Below are positions 1-5,165 of a stretch of 5,165 nucleotides of DNA, piece by piece. A model generated the notes under the pieces. That model did not search any database and was not told where the DNA came from. It saw only the letters and a list, made by a program, of their open reading frames with translations. A program made the position numbers and the translations under genes. The DNA is from Bacillota bacterium. GTDB taxonomy: Bacteria; Bacillota; Bacilli; Bacillales_B; DSM-18226. Numbering within the stretch: position 1 is the stretch's first letter; each line of letters starts with the position of its first letter. The stretch covers positions 1 to 5,165 of the forward strand of contig JAKACS010000304.1 in NCBI GenBank assembly GCA_021821235.1, in the 5' to 3' direction.

Positions 1-148
1 CCTCACCCAATGCATCTTTTTCCATTGGTGTTAGAAAATCGTCTTGGATTTCATTTCCATCTTGCCTGAAATCTTGCTCAAAATCATCGTCCCCTGTTCC
101 CCTTAACAGGGCATCTATTTCATCCTGAGAGAGCATGTCATCGCTCAT
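1..148 (-). CDS. fliY: Flagellar motor switch phosphatase FliY, N-terminal fragment
   Basis: This is the beginning of FliY, cut by the left edge of the window; only 49 codons are present. FliY is a C-ring switch protein of Gram-positive bacteria that also dephosphorylates CheY-P. The visible part starts MSDDMLSQDEIDALLRGTG: residues 6-15 (LSQDEIDALL) form the CheY-P-binding motif also found at the FliM N-terminus. An acidic linker follows (about residues 18-37), and then PMEKDALGE, the start of the CheC-like phosphatase domain. In B. subtilis FliY the same layout leads into an E-MERDAIGEIGN-type sequence. The start is one of two adjacent ATGs (151 or 148), both behind a GGGGGAG ribosome binding site at 158-164; 148 gives the better spacing (9 nt). 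The start overlaps the end of fliM by 11 bp, suggesting translational coupling. The central and C-terminal (SpoA) domains lie outside the window, so whether the gene is intact cannot be judged. Confidence 0.93.
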   Translation of the reverse strand, partial: MSDDMLSQDEIDALLRGTGDDDFEQDFRQDGNEIQDDFLTPMEKDALGE

Positions 149-1139
149 CATCTCCGTCTCCCCCTTTCAAAATATCCAAGACTTGAATGGCCAATTTTTT
201 GCTTGATTTTCCAGGCTGGCCAATGAATTTAGGAATTTCGCCGATTTTGATCATCAGCGGCTGATCAATCCCTTGATTCAATTCAATGACATCACCCGTA
301 TCCAGCATCAAGAAATCGTGAATCGAAATATCCGAACGGCCGAGTTCCACACTAATCGGAACTTCCGCTCTTTGGATACTTTGTTCAATTGCTGCCATTT
401 GCTTTGGTTCTCTTTCTTTTTTCTCTTCCTGCATCCAATAATGGACGGAAAGTCTTGGAATGATTGGTTCAAGAACAACGTGCGGAATGCATATATTAAT
501 CATCCCGCTCGTTTCTCCGATAGCCGTGTTTAAGGAAATTACCACAACCGTTTCATTTGGCGAGACCATTTGCAAAAATTGTGGATTTACTTCGAAATCG
601 GTTAATAGCGGATCGATTTCACATAATGCAGACCATGCTTCCCGTAAATTTTCGATTGCTCTTTCAAACGTGTTGGACATGATTTTTGTTTCAATTTCTG
701 TTAACGTGTCTACCTTATTAAGACTTGATCCACGGCCGCCCAACATCCGGTCAAGCATGGCATATGCTATATTCGGGTTGACTTCCATGATAATTCTGCC
801 CTCTAAAGGTGGCACTTCGAAAACATTCAAGATGGTCATTTTCGGAATCGATCGTATAAATTCCTCATAAGGAATTTGATCGGCCGAAGCTACGGTAATT
901 TGTACATATGTCCGAAGCTGGGCAGAAAAAAATGTCGTCAACAGTCTAGCGAAATTTTCATGAATTCTCGTTAGGCTTCGAATTTGATCTTTCGAAAATC
1001 TCAGTGCCCGTTTAAAATCATAAACTCGCACCTTTTTTTCCGCCTGCTCTTTCTTTAACTCATCGGCATCCATTTCACCCGTTGATAAGGCGGACAACAG
1101 TGCATCGATTTCGCTTTGGGACAGTACTTCTCCAGCCAA
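138..1139 (-). CDS. fliM: Flagellar motor switch protein FliM
   Basis: FliM forms the middle of the cytoplasmic C-ring, where CheY-P binding is turned into a change of rotation direction. The 333-residue product matches the usual Bacillus length (about 332). Residues 5-17 hold the CheY-P-binding segment (VLSQSEIDALLSA). Residues 37-235 form the CheC-like middle domain, starting at KVRVYDFKRALRFSKDQ and containing GGRG at 134-137, the GGXG motif that contacts FliG. Residues about 255-325 are the SpoA (FliN-like) domain that builds the base of the C-ring. The start codon is TTG at 1137-1139. It is chosen because the family N-terminus (M-x-GEVLSQ) begins exactly there and a strong GGAGGTGA site (1146-1153) lies 9 nt upstream. 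The gene follows fliL after 37 nt and overlaps fliY. All domains look intact. Confidence 0.98.
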   Translation of the reverse strand: MAGEVLSQSEIDALLSALSTGEMDADELKKEQAEKKVRVYDFKRALRFSKDQIRSLTRIHENFARLLTTFFSAQLRTYVQITVASADQIPYEEFIRSIPKMTILNVFEVPPLEGRIIMEVNPNIAYAMLDRMLGGRGSSLNKVDTLTEIETKIMSNTFERAIENLREAWSALCEIDPLLTDFEVNPQFLQMVSPNETVVVISLNTAIGETSGMINICIPHVVLEPIIPRLSVHYWMQEEKKEREPKQMAAIEQSIQRAEVPISVELGRSDISIHDFLMLDTGDVIELNQGIDQPLMIKIGEIPKFIGQPGKSSKKLAIQVLDILKGGDGDDER

Positions 1140-1145
1140 GCCTCC

Positions 1146-1153
1146 TCACCTCC
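1146..1153 (-). promoter_or_regulatory. Ribosome binding site of fliM, supports a TTG start
   Basis: On the minus strand this reads GGAGGTGA, an almost complete match to the 3' end of Bacillus 16S rRNA, ending 9 nt (from its GGAGG core) before the TTG of fliM. A second GGAGG at 1141-1145 abuts the start and is too close to act. The strong site compensates for the weak start codon and fixes the start, since no in-frame ATG lies near. Confidence 0.85.
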
Positions 1154-1177
1154 CCATCTTAGTAAAGTAAACCATTT

Positions 1178-1600
1178 TTATTGAAGGAGGGATTCAGTTA
1201 TATATACCTGAACAACTTTTCCATCCTGCATTACTTGGTTGATTTTTGTTTTTAAGGCATCTTGCAACTGCACTTTCCCGGCTTTTCCTTGAAGATCTTT
1301 TGCTTTTTTTTCAGAAAGCTCTTCAATAATAAGATTCCGCACTTGAAAATCGCGTTTTGTCAGCTCATCTTTTGCTTTCTTGCTATCTGTCTGAATTTTA
1401 AACGCCATCTTTGCATAATTATCGCTTGCCAGATTCGTCGTAATTTCAGAAACGTCAACCGAATATTTTAAAACATCATCAATCGTTGGCCCCTTACTGC
1501 TTTGGCCGCTGTATTTCGTGATATAAACGACTGCTCCTGTGCCGATTAAGGCAATAACTAGCAAGATCAGAATCATGGTTTGGATAAGTTTTTTATTCAA
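1178..1600 (-). CDS. fliL: Flagellar basal body-associated protein FliL
   Basis: FliL is a single-pass inner-membrane protein around the basal body that supports stator function and torque. The 140-residue product has the family layout: a short positive N-terminus (MNKK), one membrane helix at about residues 7-29 (TMILILLVIALIGTGAVVYI), then an extracytoplasmic domain to the end. The C-terminal half has the FliL pattern of paired helices and strands (RDFQVRNLIIEELSEKKAKDL at 82-102, DALKTKINQVM, then VVQVYITESLLQ). The length is close to B. subtilis FliL. The start is TTG at 1598-1600, 9 nt behind the GGAGG core of a GGAGGAGG site. It overlaps the last 8 bp of swrD, so the two are probably translationally coupled. 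The start assignment is good because residue 2 onward gives the expected charge-then-helix arrangement. Confidence 0.95.
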   Translation of the reverse strand: MNKKLIQTMILILLVIALIGTGAVVYITKYSGQSSKGPTIDDVLKYSVDVSEITTNLASDNYAKMAFKIQTDSKKAKDELTKRDFQVRNLIIEELSEKKAKDLQGKAGKVQLQDALKTKINQVMQDGKVVQVYITESLLQ

Positions 1601-1814
1601 AACCTTCTTCCTCCTCCGATTGAAGATGTCCGAGAAGGCTAATAGATTGGTAGAACTGCGTAACCAATCGAATTGTCTCCTCTTCTGTCTCCTTTACAAC
1701 ATACTTTCTGCCATTGGCAAGCGTAATGGTTGTATCCGGGAAGGCCTCAATCGTTTCAATATAAATTGCATTTATACTAAATGATTTTCCGTTTAAGCGC
1801 GTTACTTTAATCAC
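1593..1814 (-). CDS. swrD: SwrD/FlbD-family flagellar motor-power protein
   Basis: This is a small FlbD-family protein; the B. subtilis member SwrD (formerly YlzI) lies at the same place, between flgE and fliL, and raises motor power so that cells can swarm. With the GTG start at 1812-1814 the product is 73 residues and begins MIKVTRLNGKSFSINAIYIE, matching the family's M-I-x-VTRLNG opening. The conserved core continues with ETIEAFPDTTITLANGRKYVVKET and a predicted helix (EETIRLVTQFYQSISLL). The tail is unusually acidic (SEEEEGFE), because it is encoded by the purine-rich ribosome binding site of fliL. A TTG at 1824-1826 would add four residues (MRIA) and cannot be excluded. Neither start has a normally spaced ribosome binding site: the nearest (GGGAGG, 1850-1855) is separated by a hairpin. 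The identity is firm; the start is uncertain. Confidence 0.93.
   Translation of the reverse strand: MIKVTRLNGKSFSINAIYIETIEAFPDTTITLANGRKYVVKETEEETIRLVTQFYQSISLLGHLQSEEEEGFE
1610..1617 (-). promoter_or_regulatory. Ribosome binding site of fliL inside the 3' end of swrD
   Basis: The minus strand reads GGAGGAGG here, 9 nt upstream of the TTG start of fliL. The same bases are swrD codons, giving part of the acidic EEEEG stretch at the SwrD C-terminus, so the coding sequence and the ribosome binding site share these bases. Confidence 0.8.
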
Positions 1815-1826
1815 AGCTATTCGCAA

Positions 1827-1846
1827 GGTTATAAAAAATTATAACC
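1827..1846 (-). promoter_or_regulatory. Hairpin between the ribosome binding site and the start of swrD
   Basis: On the minus strand a perfect 8-bp inverted repeat, GGTTATAA and TTATAACC, flanks a TTTT loop. It lies 3 nt after the GGGAGG site (1850-1855) and directly before the possible TTG start at 1826, 12 nt before the GTG at 1814. It is not followed by a U-run, so it does not resemble an intrinsic terminator. Folding would shorten the effective distance from ribosome binding site to start to about 3 nt (TTG) or 15 nt (GTG). A role in tuning SwrD translation is inference. Confidence 0.55.
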
Positions 1847-1849
1847 CTT

Positions 1850-1855
1850 CCTCCC
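1850..1855 (-). promoter_or_regulatory. Probable ribosome binding site of swrD, oddly distant
   Basis: GGGAGG on the minus strand, 5 nt after the flgE stop codon. It is the only ribosome binding site-like sequence before swrD, but it stands 23 nt from the TTG and 35 nt from the GTG in linear distance, with a hairpin in between. Confidence 0.5.
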
Positions 1856-1860
1856 TTAAC

Positions 1861-3060
1861 TTATCGTTTTAAGTTTACTAACTCTTGTAAAATTTCATCA
1901 GAAGTTGTAATGATTTTCGTGTTCGCCTGGAAGCCGCGCTGAGCAACGATCATTTCAGTGAATTCTTCTGATAAATCGACATTCGACATTTCAAGCGAGC
2001 CGGCTGCGATCGTTCCGCGCCCGTTGCCAGGCGTATTAATATTTGCCACCCCTGAGTTTACCGATTGACGGAATAAATTTCCACCGGCATTATCAAGTCC
2101 TGATGGATTGCTGAATTTTGCTAGCGCAAGTTGTCCCAATGGAAGAACAGAGCCGTTTGAAAACACACCGTTAATCACGCCATCCGAGCCGATATTGAAA
2201 CTTTCAAGCGAACCTTGTAAATTACCGTCTGTTGTTGCCTGGGCATCAATACTCCCGGAAGTCATCGTAAGGTTTTTTTGTGAAAAATTCACAGTTAGTG
2301 GCTTTGGTTTTCCTGTACCGTCATTGACTTGCAATGTAACCGGGGTGTCACCAGTCGGGTTGTTTGAGTTTATCGTAATCGGCTGACTGACACTATTGCC
2401 GGCTGGATCATCAAGCGTATTATCTGTAAATGTTACATTCCAATTTCCGCTTGCCGGATCAACTGATTTAATCGTCATATCAAGAGTATGGGCTGTACCT
2501 GAATCATCAACAACTTGAATTTGCTGAACGAGTTTTGTATCTCCTTTTGCATCAAGAGGCAAATTTCCAGCCATTGTAATGGCCGTAGTCTGCTTTGCAG
2601 GTAAAACCGCATTCACATTTACGGTAATATCTTTGAGAATCCCGTTATCAATGGATTGAACTTTCATGCCATCCGCATTCACAAGCGTACCATTGTTATC
2701 AAGGTAAAAATTTCCCGCACGGGTAAAGTACTGGGCGTTACCTTGCTTCACGATAAAATAGCCATCACCGGAAACTGCTAAATCAAGGGCTCTTCCAGTC
2801 GTTTGAAAGCTCGATTGGGTTTGCACAGAGTCGATACTTGCAATTGTCGAGCCAAGACCAACCTGCATGGGGTTTTTTCCGCCACGATTATTTTGGGCGG
2901 CACTCGCTCCAGCAATCGTTTGATTCATTGCATCTTTAAAGGTAACACGTCCCTTTTTAAACCCATATGTATTGACATTCGCAATATTGTTGCCGATGAC
3001 ATCCAGCTTTGTCTGGAAGTTTTTCATTCCGCTAATACCAGAATACAATGAACGAAGCAT
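1861..3060 (-). CDS. flgE: Flagellar hook protein FlgE
   Basis: FlgE polymerises outside the cell into the hook, the flexible joint between rod and filament. The 399-residue product has the rod/hook/filament-axial-protein ends: N-terminal MLRSLYSGISGMKN with NNIANVNTYGFKKGR at 24-38, and C-terminal DLSEEFTEMIVAQRGFQANTKII at about 362-384, followed by a heptad-like tail. Residues about 91-135 (LDLAVSGDGYFIV, YFTRAGNF, NADGMKVQ) are the conserved strand region of hook and distal rod proteins. Residues about 140-310 form a Thr/Ser/Asn/Gly-rich middle typical of the surface-exposed FlgE domain. It is clearly longer than B. subtilis FlgE (about 264 residues, long labelled FlgG), so this strain has an enlarged outer domain. 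FlgG itself is excluded by the length, the middle domain and the position after flgD. The ATG start at 3058-3060 is 8 nt behind AAGGGAG (3069-3075). Confidence 0.95.
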   Translation of the reverse strand: MLRSLYSGISGMKNFQTKLDVIGNNIANVNTYGFKKGRVTFKDAMNQTIAGASAAQNNRGGKNPMQVGLGSTIASIDSVQTQSSFQTTGRALDLAVSGDGYFIVKQGNAQYFTRAGNFYLDNNGTLVNADGMKVQSIDNGILKDITVNVNAVLPAKQTTAITMAGNLPLDAKGDTKLVQQIQVVDDSGTAHTLDMTIKSVDPASGNWNVTFTDNTLDDPAGNSVSQPITINSNNPTGDTPVTLQVNDGTGKPKPLTVNFSQKNLTMTSGSIDAQATTDGNLQGSLESFNIGSDGVINGVFSNGSVLPLGQLALAKFSNPSGLDNAGGNLFRQSVNSGVANINTPGNGRGTIAAGSLEMSNVDLSEEFTEMIVAQRGFQANTKIITTSDEILQELVNLKR

Positions 3061-3083
3061 ATAATTTTCTCCCTTCTGTTTAC

Positions 3084-3134
3084 GCTGCTTCTATCAATCC
3101 GCAGCTTATGGCTTCCGATTAACGGTCCAGCCAT
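3084..3134 (-). other. Intergenic spacer with two weak inverted repeats before flgE
   Basis: The 78-nt spacer between the small gene and flgE is the longest in the window. On the minus strand it can form ATGGCT/AGCCAT (3129-3134 with 3108-3113), enclosing a CCG/CGG inner stem with a TTAAT loop, and then GCTGC/GCAGC (3101-3105 with 3084-3088, 12-nt loop). There is no U-run, so neither is a convincing terminator. An mRNA stability or processing role is speculative. Confidence 0.3.
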
Positions 3135-3138
3135 TTGA

Positions 3139-3525
3139 TTAATCAAGCACAATCGTGCCATTTATATTCGTAAAAATTTGTGAATTCGCTTCTTCGCGAT
3201 CCAAAGCTGTAATAACCGTTTGATTTTTTGCATTCACGACCAAAGCTGCATCCCGGACTAAAACGAGAGAATCATTTACGCCCATCTTTTTTGCTTCATA
3301 AACCTTTTCTTCAATTCTCGCCCAGCAATCTCCGCTAATTTGTATGTTTCGCTGCTGTAGCCGTTCCATCGCATGTTTGCTGACAACCAGATTGGTAGCT
3401 AATGGCTGTTAAGCTGAATTCAAGTGTTGTGAAAAAGAGGGCTTCATTGGCTGTTTTTTTTGTACCGGTTGACAATGTGCTGGTATCAATGAAGAGGTAA
3501 CCGCATGAGCACGAGCACTTTCCAT
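3139..3525 (-). pseudogene. TIGR02530-type flagellar operon protein, interrupted by an in-frame TAA
   Basis: A small conserved gene of unknown function commonly sits between flgD and flgE in Bacillus-type operons. Here the frame starts at an ATG (3523-3525), 7 nt behind GGATG of a GGATGTGAT ribosome binding site (3529-3537), and would encode 128 residues, a normal family length. It is broken by TAA at codon 39 (3409-3411). Before the stop the peptide is MESARAHAVTSSLIPAHCQP onward, ending FSQHLNSA. After the stop, in the same frame, come the family's conserved parts: VVSKHAMERLQQRNI, then a helix and GVNDSLVLV, AALVVNAKNQTVITALDREEA, and IFTNINGTIVLD at the C-terminus. The longest intact piece from an ATG (3139-3369, 76 residues) begins inside the SKHA-M-ERL motif and has no ribosome binding site, so it is unlikely to be the native start. 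The defect may be a genuine nonsense mutation, a sequencing error, or recoding. The family assignment is from memory of the sequence pattern. Confidence 0.8.
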
Positions 3526-3528
3526 TTC

Positions 3529-3537
3529 ATCACATCC
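3529..3537 (-). promoter_or_regulatory. Ribosome binding site that sets the start of the interrupted gene
   Basis: The minus strand reads GGATGTGAT, one mismatch from GGAGGTGAT, 7 nt (from its first five bases) before the ATG at 3525 and just after the flgD stop. It shows that translation of the small gene was designed to start here, upstream of the TAA, not at the ATG at 3369. Confidence 0.65.
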
Positions 3538-3543
3538 AATGGG

Positions 3544-3969
3544 TCATTCAATTTTTGTAATTTGAGCCGGTGGTACGGTTGTTTTTTCAGCATTATCCAA
3601 TTGATAAAGAACGTTGCCATCCTTGACAGAAACTGATTGAATACGGGCCGATTGTTCTTGCTGCTGGTCGTTCAGATAGGTAACCGTTTTTCCAATCAGG
3701 GCCGAAGCTTCGAGAAGCTGATTTTGCTTTGCAAAATTCACAAACTTATCCATTGAGGCACCCAAATTCGTAATTTGCTCCAGTGTAGAAAAAGTTGCCA
3801 TTTGCGCAACAAAATCCTTATCTTGTAATGGATTAAGCGGATCTTGGTTTTGTAATTGAGTCATGAGAATTTTTAAAAAATCGTCCTTGCCAAGTGAGCT
3901 TGTTCCCGTCTTTTTTTGCTGGTTTTGCGTGCTATTTAACAAATAGTTCGAATCAATTGTAGTTGTCAT
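3544..3969 (-). CDS. flgD: Flagellar hook capping/assembly protein FlgD
   Basis: FlgD caps the growing hook and guides FlgE subunits into place; it is exported through the flagellar secretion system. The 141-residue product matches the short Bacillus form (about 140) and lacks the C-terminal Ig-like/Tudor region of the longer enterobacterial proteins. The conserved N-terminal FlgD domain is clear: GKDDFLKILMTQLQNQDPLN at 27-46, then DKDFVAQMATFSTLEQITNL at 50-69, with a helix (MDKFVNFAKQNQLLEASALIGKTV) leading to a small strand-rich end (KDGNVLYQLDNAEKTTVPPAQITKIE). The first 25 residues are polar and probably disordered, as expected for a type III export signal. The ATG at 3967-3969 lies 8 bp after the fliK stop with a modest AGGGA ribosome binding site, so it probably depends on coupling with fliK. 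Confidence 0.96.
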   Translation of the reverse strand: MTTTIDSNYLLNSTQNQQKKTGTSSLGKDDFLKILMTQLQNQDPLNPLQDKDFVAQMATFSTLEQITNLGASMDKFVNFAKQNQLLEASALIGKTVTYLNDQQQEQSARIQSVSVKDGNVLYQLDNAEKTTVPPAQITKIE

Positions 3970-3977
3970 TACGATCC

Positions 3978-5165
3978 CTACACTTTCATATTTAATAAGG
4001 CTGTCTCAAGCGAGAGGGTAAACCCATCTTCTTCCTCGATGTTTTCCCGTTGTTGCTGATTTTGCGGATCTTGCTGTGGCTGATTTTCTCCCTGCTCATG
4101 GCCATCTTTCATAGAACGCTCAGGAAACGAAGCCTGCTGAGCAATTTCAATGCGATCAACCGGAATGTTTTGAGCAGCAAATGCCTGCTTTAAACCATTT
4201 ACATTTGATTCAAGTGCATCCTTTGCTAAATTAGTTGAAGTAAGGATTTTTGCAACGATGATCTGATCCTTCTGTGTCAGTTCGATTCTTATGGAACCCA
4301 ATTGTTCCGGATAGAGTTTAATAAATAATTTTTGCAGACCATCTTTTTTAAAAAACTGGCTTTTCGCCAAGATTGCCTGGAATTGCTGTTGCAAATCATC
4401 AACAGAGATCGGCCTATTTGGCAACCCCGTCTGCACTGAAGTCAATTGCGGTTTTACCCAAATTGACGCTCCGAAAGGATTTACATTCCATTCCGGTTGT
4501 AACTTTCTAGTCTTTTGATCCAAACTTGCTGTTTTAGTATCTGCTCCAGACGCTTGATTGATCACCTCTGCTGTTTTGGAAAAAGTTTGCTGAAGATATT
4601 GCTTCCTTTCTTCAGCTTGATCAACAGGTGGAAAATTTTGGATTTTTTCGGTGATTTTCTCTAAAAAGGATGGAAATGTCGGAAGCTCTGTTCCCTTTTT
4701 TTCAGCAGCTACCAAGAGATCCATTAGCTTTGCCGTTTTGACAATCAGCTGAGTATTTTCATTGAAAGTTGAAAGCAGTTGATTGACAGGCATTGCGGCA
4801 AGGCCGGCCAAAATAGCTTCGAGCAGATCAACACCGTCCCCAGCCTTCTCTTTTGGCTCAGCGCCAAAACTCGCAAGAATTTCATTCCATTTCTGCTCAT
4901 TTATCCCGAGGAAATCCTTGGCCATTTGCAATAAGTCGGCGTTCGGATTTGCAAACAGCTGTTTAAGCAATTCACCCGCACCAGGGATCGTATCCAAGTC
5001 CGCTAAATTTAAGAAAGCAAGAAGACCGGAAGCTTTGGACTGTCCTTGAGTATCCAATTGGGCATTGCTTCCTGCTGCCTGCAAAGGTTGGCTGCCTAAA
5101 GCAGATCGTATCATTTGATTAAAACTTTTAACCGGATTGGTGTTATTCACAGCTGTTGAACCGGC
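3978..5165 (-). CDS. fliK: Flagellar hook-length control protein FliK, 3' portion
   Basis: FliK is the secreted ruler that measures the hook and switches the export gate from hook to filament substrates. The window holds at least 395 codons; the frame stays open to the right edge. A GTG at 5148-5150 could start a 390-residue product, but no ribosome binding site precedes it, and codons before it (AGSTA) read on smoothly, so the true start is probably outside. Counting from that GTG, residues about 10-200 are a variable, helix-rich N-terminal half. Residues 269-339 are the conserved hook-length control domain (KLFIKLYPEQLGSIRIEL, then the DALESNVNGLKQAFAAQNIPV pattern). Residues about 340-375 are a Gln/Glu-rich linker, and a short hydrophobic end follows (FTLSLETALLNMKV). 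The order before flgD is the Bacillus order. The N-terminal length, which would set the hook length, cannot be measured here. Confidence 0.93.
   Translation of the reverse strand, partial: AGSTAVNNTNPVKSFNQMIRSALGSQPLQAAGSNAQLDTQGQSKASGLLAFLNLADLDTIPGAGELLKQLFANPNADLLQMAKDFLGINEQKWNEILASFGAEPKEKAGDGVDLLEAILAGLAAMPVNQLLSTFNENTQLIVKTAKLMDLLVAAEKKGTELPTFPSFLEKITEKIQNFPPVDQAEERKQYLQQTFSKTAEVINQASGADTKTASLDQKTRKLQPEWNVNPFGASIWVKPQLTSVQTGLPNRPISVDDLQQQFQAILAKSQFFKKDGLQKLFIKLYPEQLGSIRIELTQKDQIIVAKILTSTNLAKDALESNVNGLKQAFAAQNIPVDRIEIAQQASFPERSMKDGHEQGENQPQQDPQNQQQRENIEEEDGFTLSLETALLNMKV

Noticed and set aside
273..870. Two plus-strand open frames opposite fliM
   Set aside because: They lie antisense to an intact, strongly recognised fliM, overlap each other in different frames, show no domain pattern, and lack ribosome binding sites.
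1262..1784. Plus-strand open frames opposite fliL and swrD
   Set aside because: They are antisense shadows of recognised genes with low-complexity Phe/Leu/Cys-rich composition typical of reversed Lys/Glu-rich coding sequence.
1827..1846. Hairpin before swrD as an intrinsic terminator
   Set aside because: The stem is AT-rich, no U-run follows on either strand, and the downstream genes belong to the same operon.
2108..3051. Plus-strand open frames opposite flgE
   Set aside because: Both are antisense to conserved parts of flgE and have no recognisable features of their own.
3139..3369. The 76-residue frame as a complete, independent gene
   Set aside because: Its ATG falls inside a conserved motif, has no ribosome binding site, and the same frame continues upstream past a single TAA to a well-formed start.
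3452..3459. Run of eight A (minus strand) in the interrupted gene as a frameshift site
   Set aside because: The upstream and downstream parts are already in the same frame, so a slip here would break rather than restore the gene.
4783..5049. Plus-strand open frame opposite fliK
   Set aside because: It is a shadow of the fliK coding frame; its Ser/Ala/Pro-rich sequence has no family resemblance.
5148..5150. GTG as the true start of fliK
   Set aside because: There is no ribosome binding site in the 15 bases before it and the frame remains open to the window edge, so the gene is better treated as partial.

Overview
This window is a stretch of a flagellar/chemotaxis (fla/che) operon from a low- to mid-GC Gram-positive bacterium, most likely a member of the Bacillaceae. 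The evidence is the gene order, the strong GGAGG-type ribosome binding sites, the frequent TTG/GTG starts, and FliM, FlgD, SwrD and FliY sequences that closely resemble what I recall of the Bacillus subtilis proteins. I cannot name the species. All genes lie on the minus strand, so transcription runs from the right end of the window to the left.

In transcription order the window holds: fliK (3' portion, running off the right edge), encoding the hook-length control protein; flgD, the hook cap/scaffold; a small flagellar operon gene of the TIGR02530 type, broken by an in-frame TAA; flgE, the hook protein; swrD (FlbD family), a motor-power/swarming protein; fliL, a single-pass membrane protein of the stator-rotor region; fliM, a C-ring switch protein; and the first 49 codons of fliY, the second switch protein and CheY-P phosphatase, running off the left edge. 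Neighbours are packed tightly: 8 bp between fliK and flgD, an 8-bp overlap of swrD with fliL, and an 11-bp overlap of fliM with fliY. No promoter or terminator is visible inside the window, as expected for the middle of a long operon.

The genes form two functional blocks. fliK-flgD-(TIGR02530)-flgE build the hook and set its length. swrD-fliL-fliM-fliY serve the motor: torque, stator function, and the switch that reads CheY-P. Both FliM and FliY carry the N-terminal EIDALL motif that binds CheY-P.

I see no mobile element, CRISPR, tRNA/rRNA or previously undescribed system. The points worth a second look are: (1) the nonsense codon in the conserved small gene between flgD and flgE, where a well-placed ribosome binding site and matching frame on both sides of the stop argue for one ancestral 128-residue protein; (2) a compact 8-bp hairpin placed between the only ribosome binding site and the start of swrD; and (3) a run of consecutive genes with non-ATG starts (swrD, fliL, fliM).
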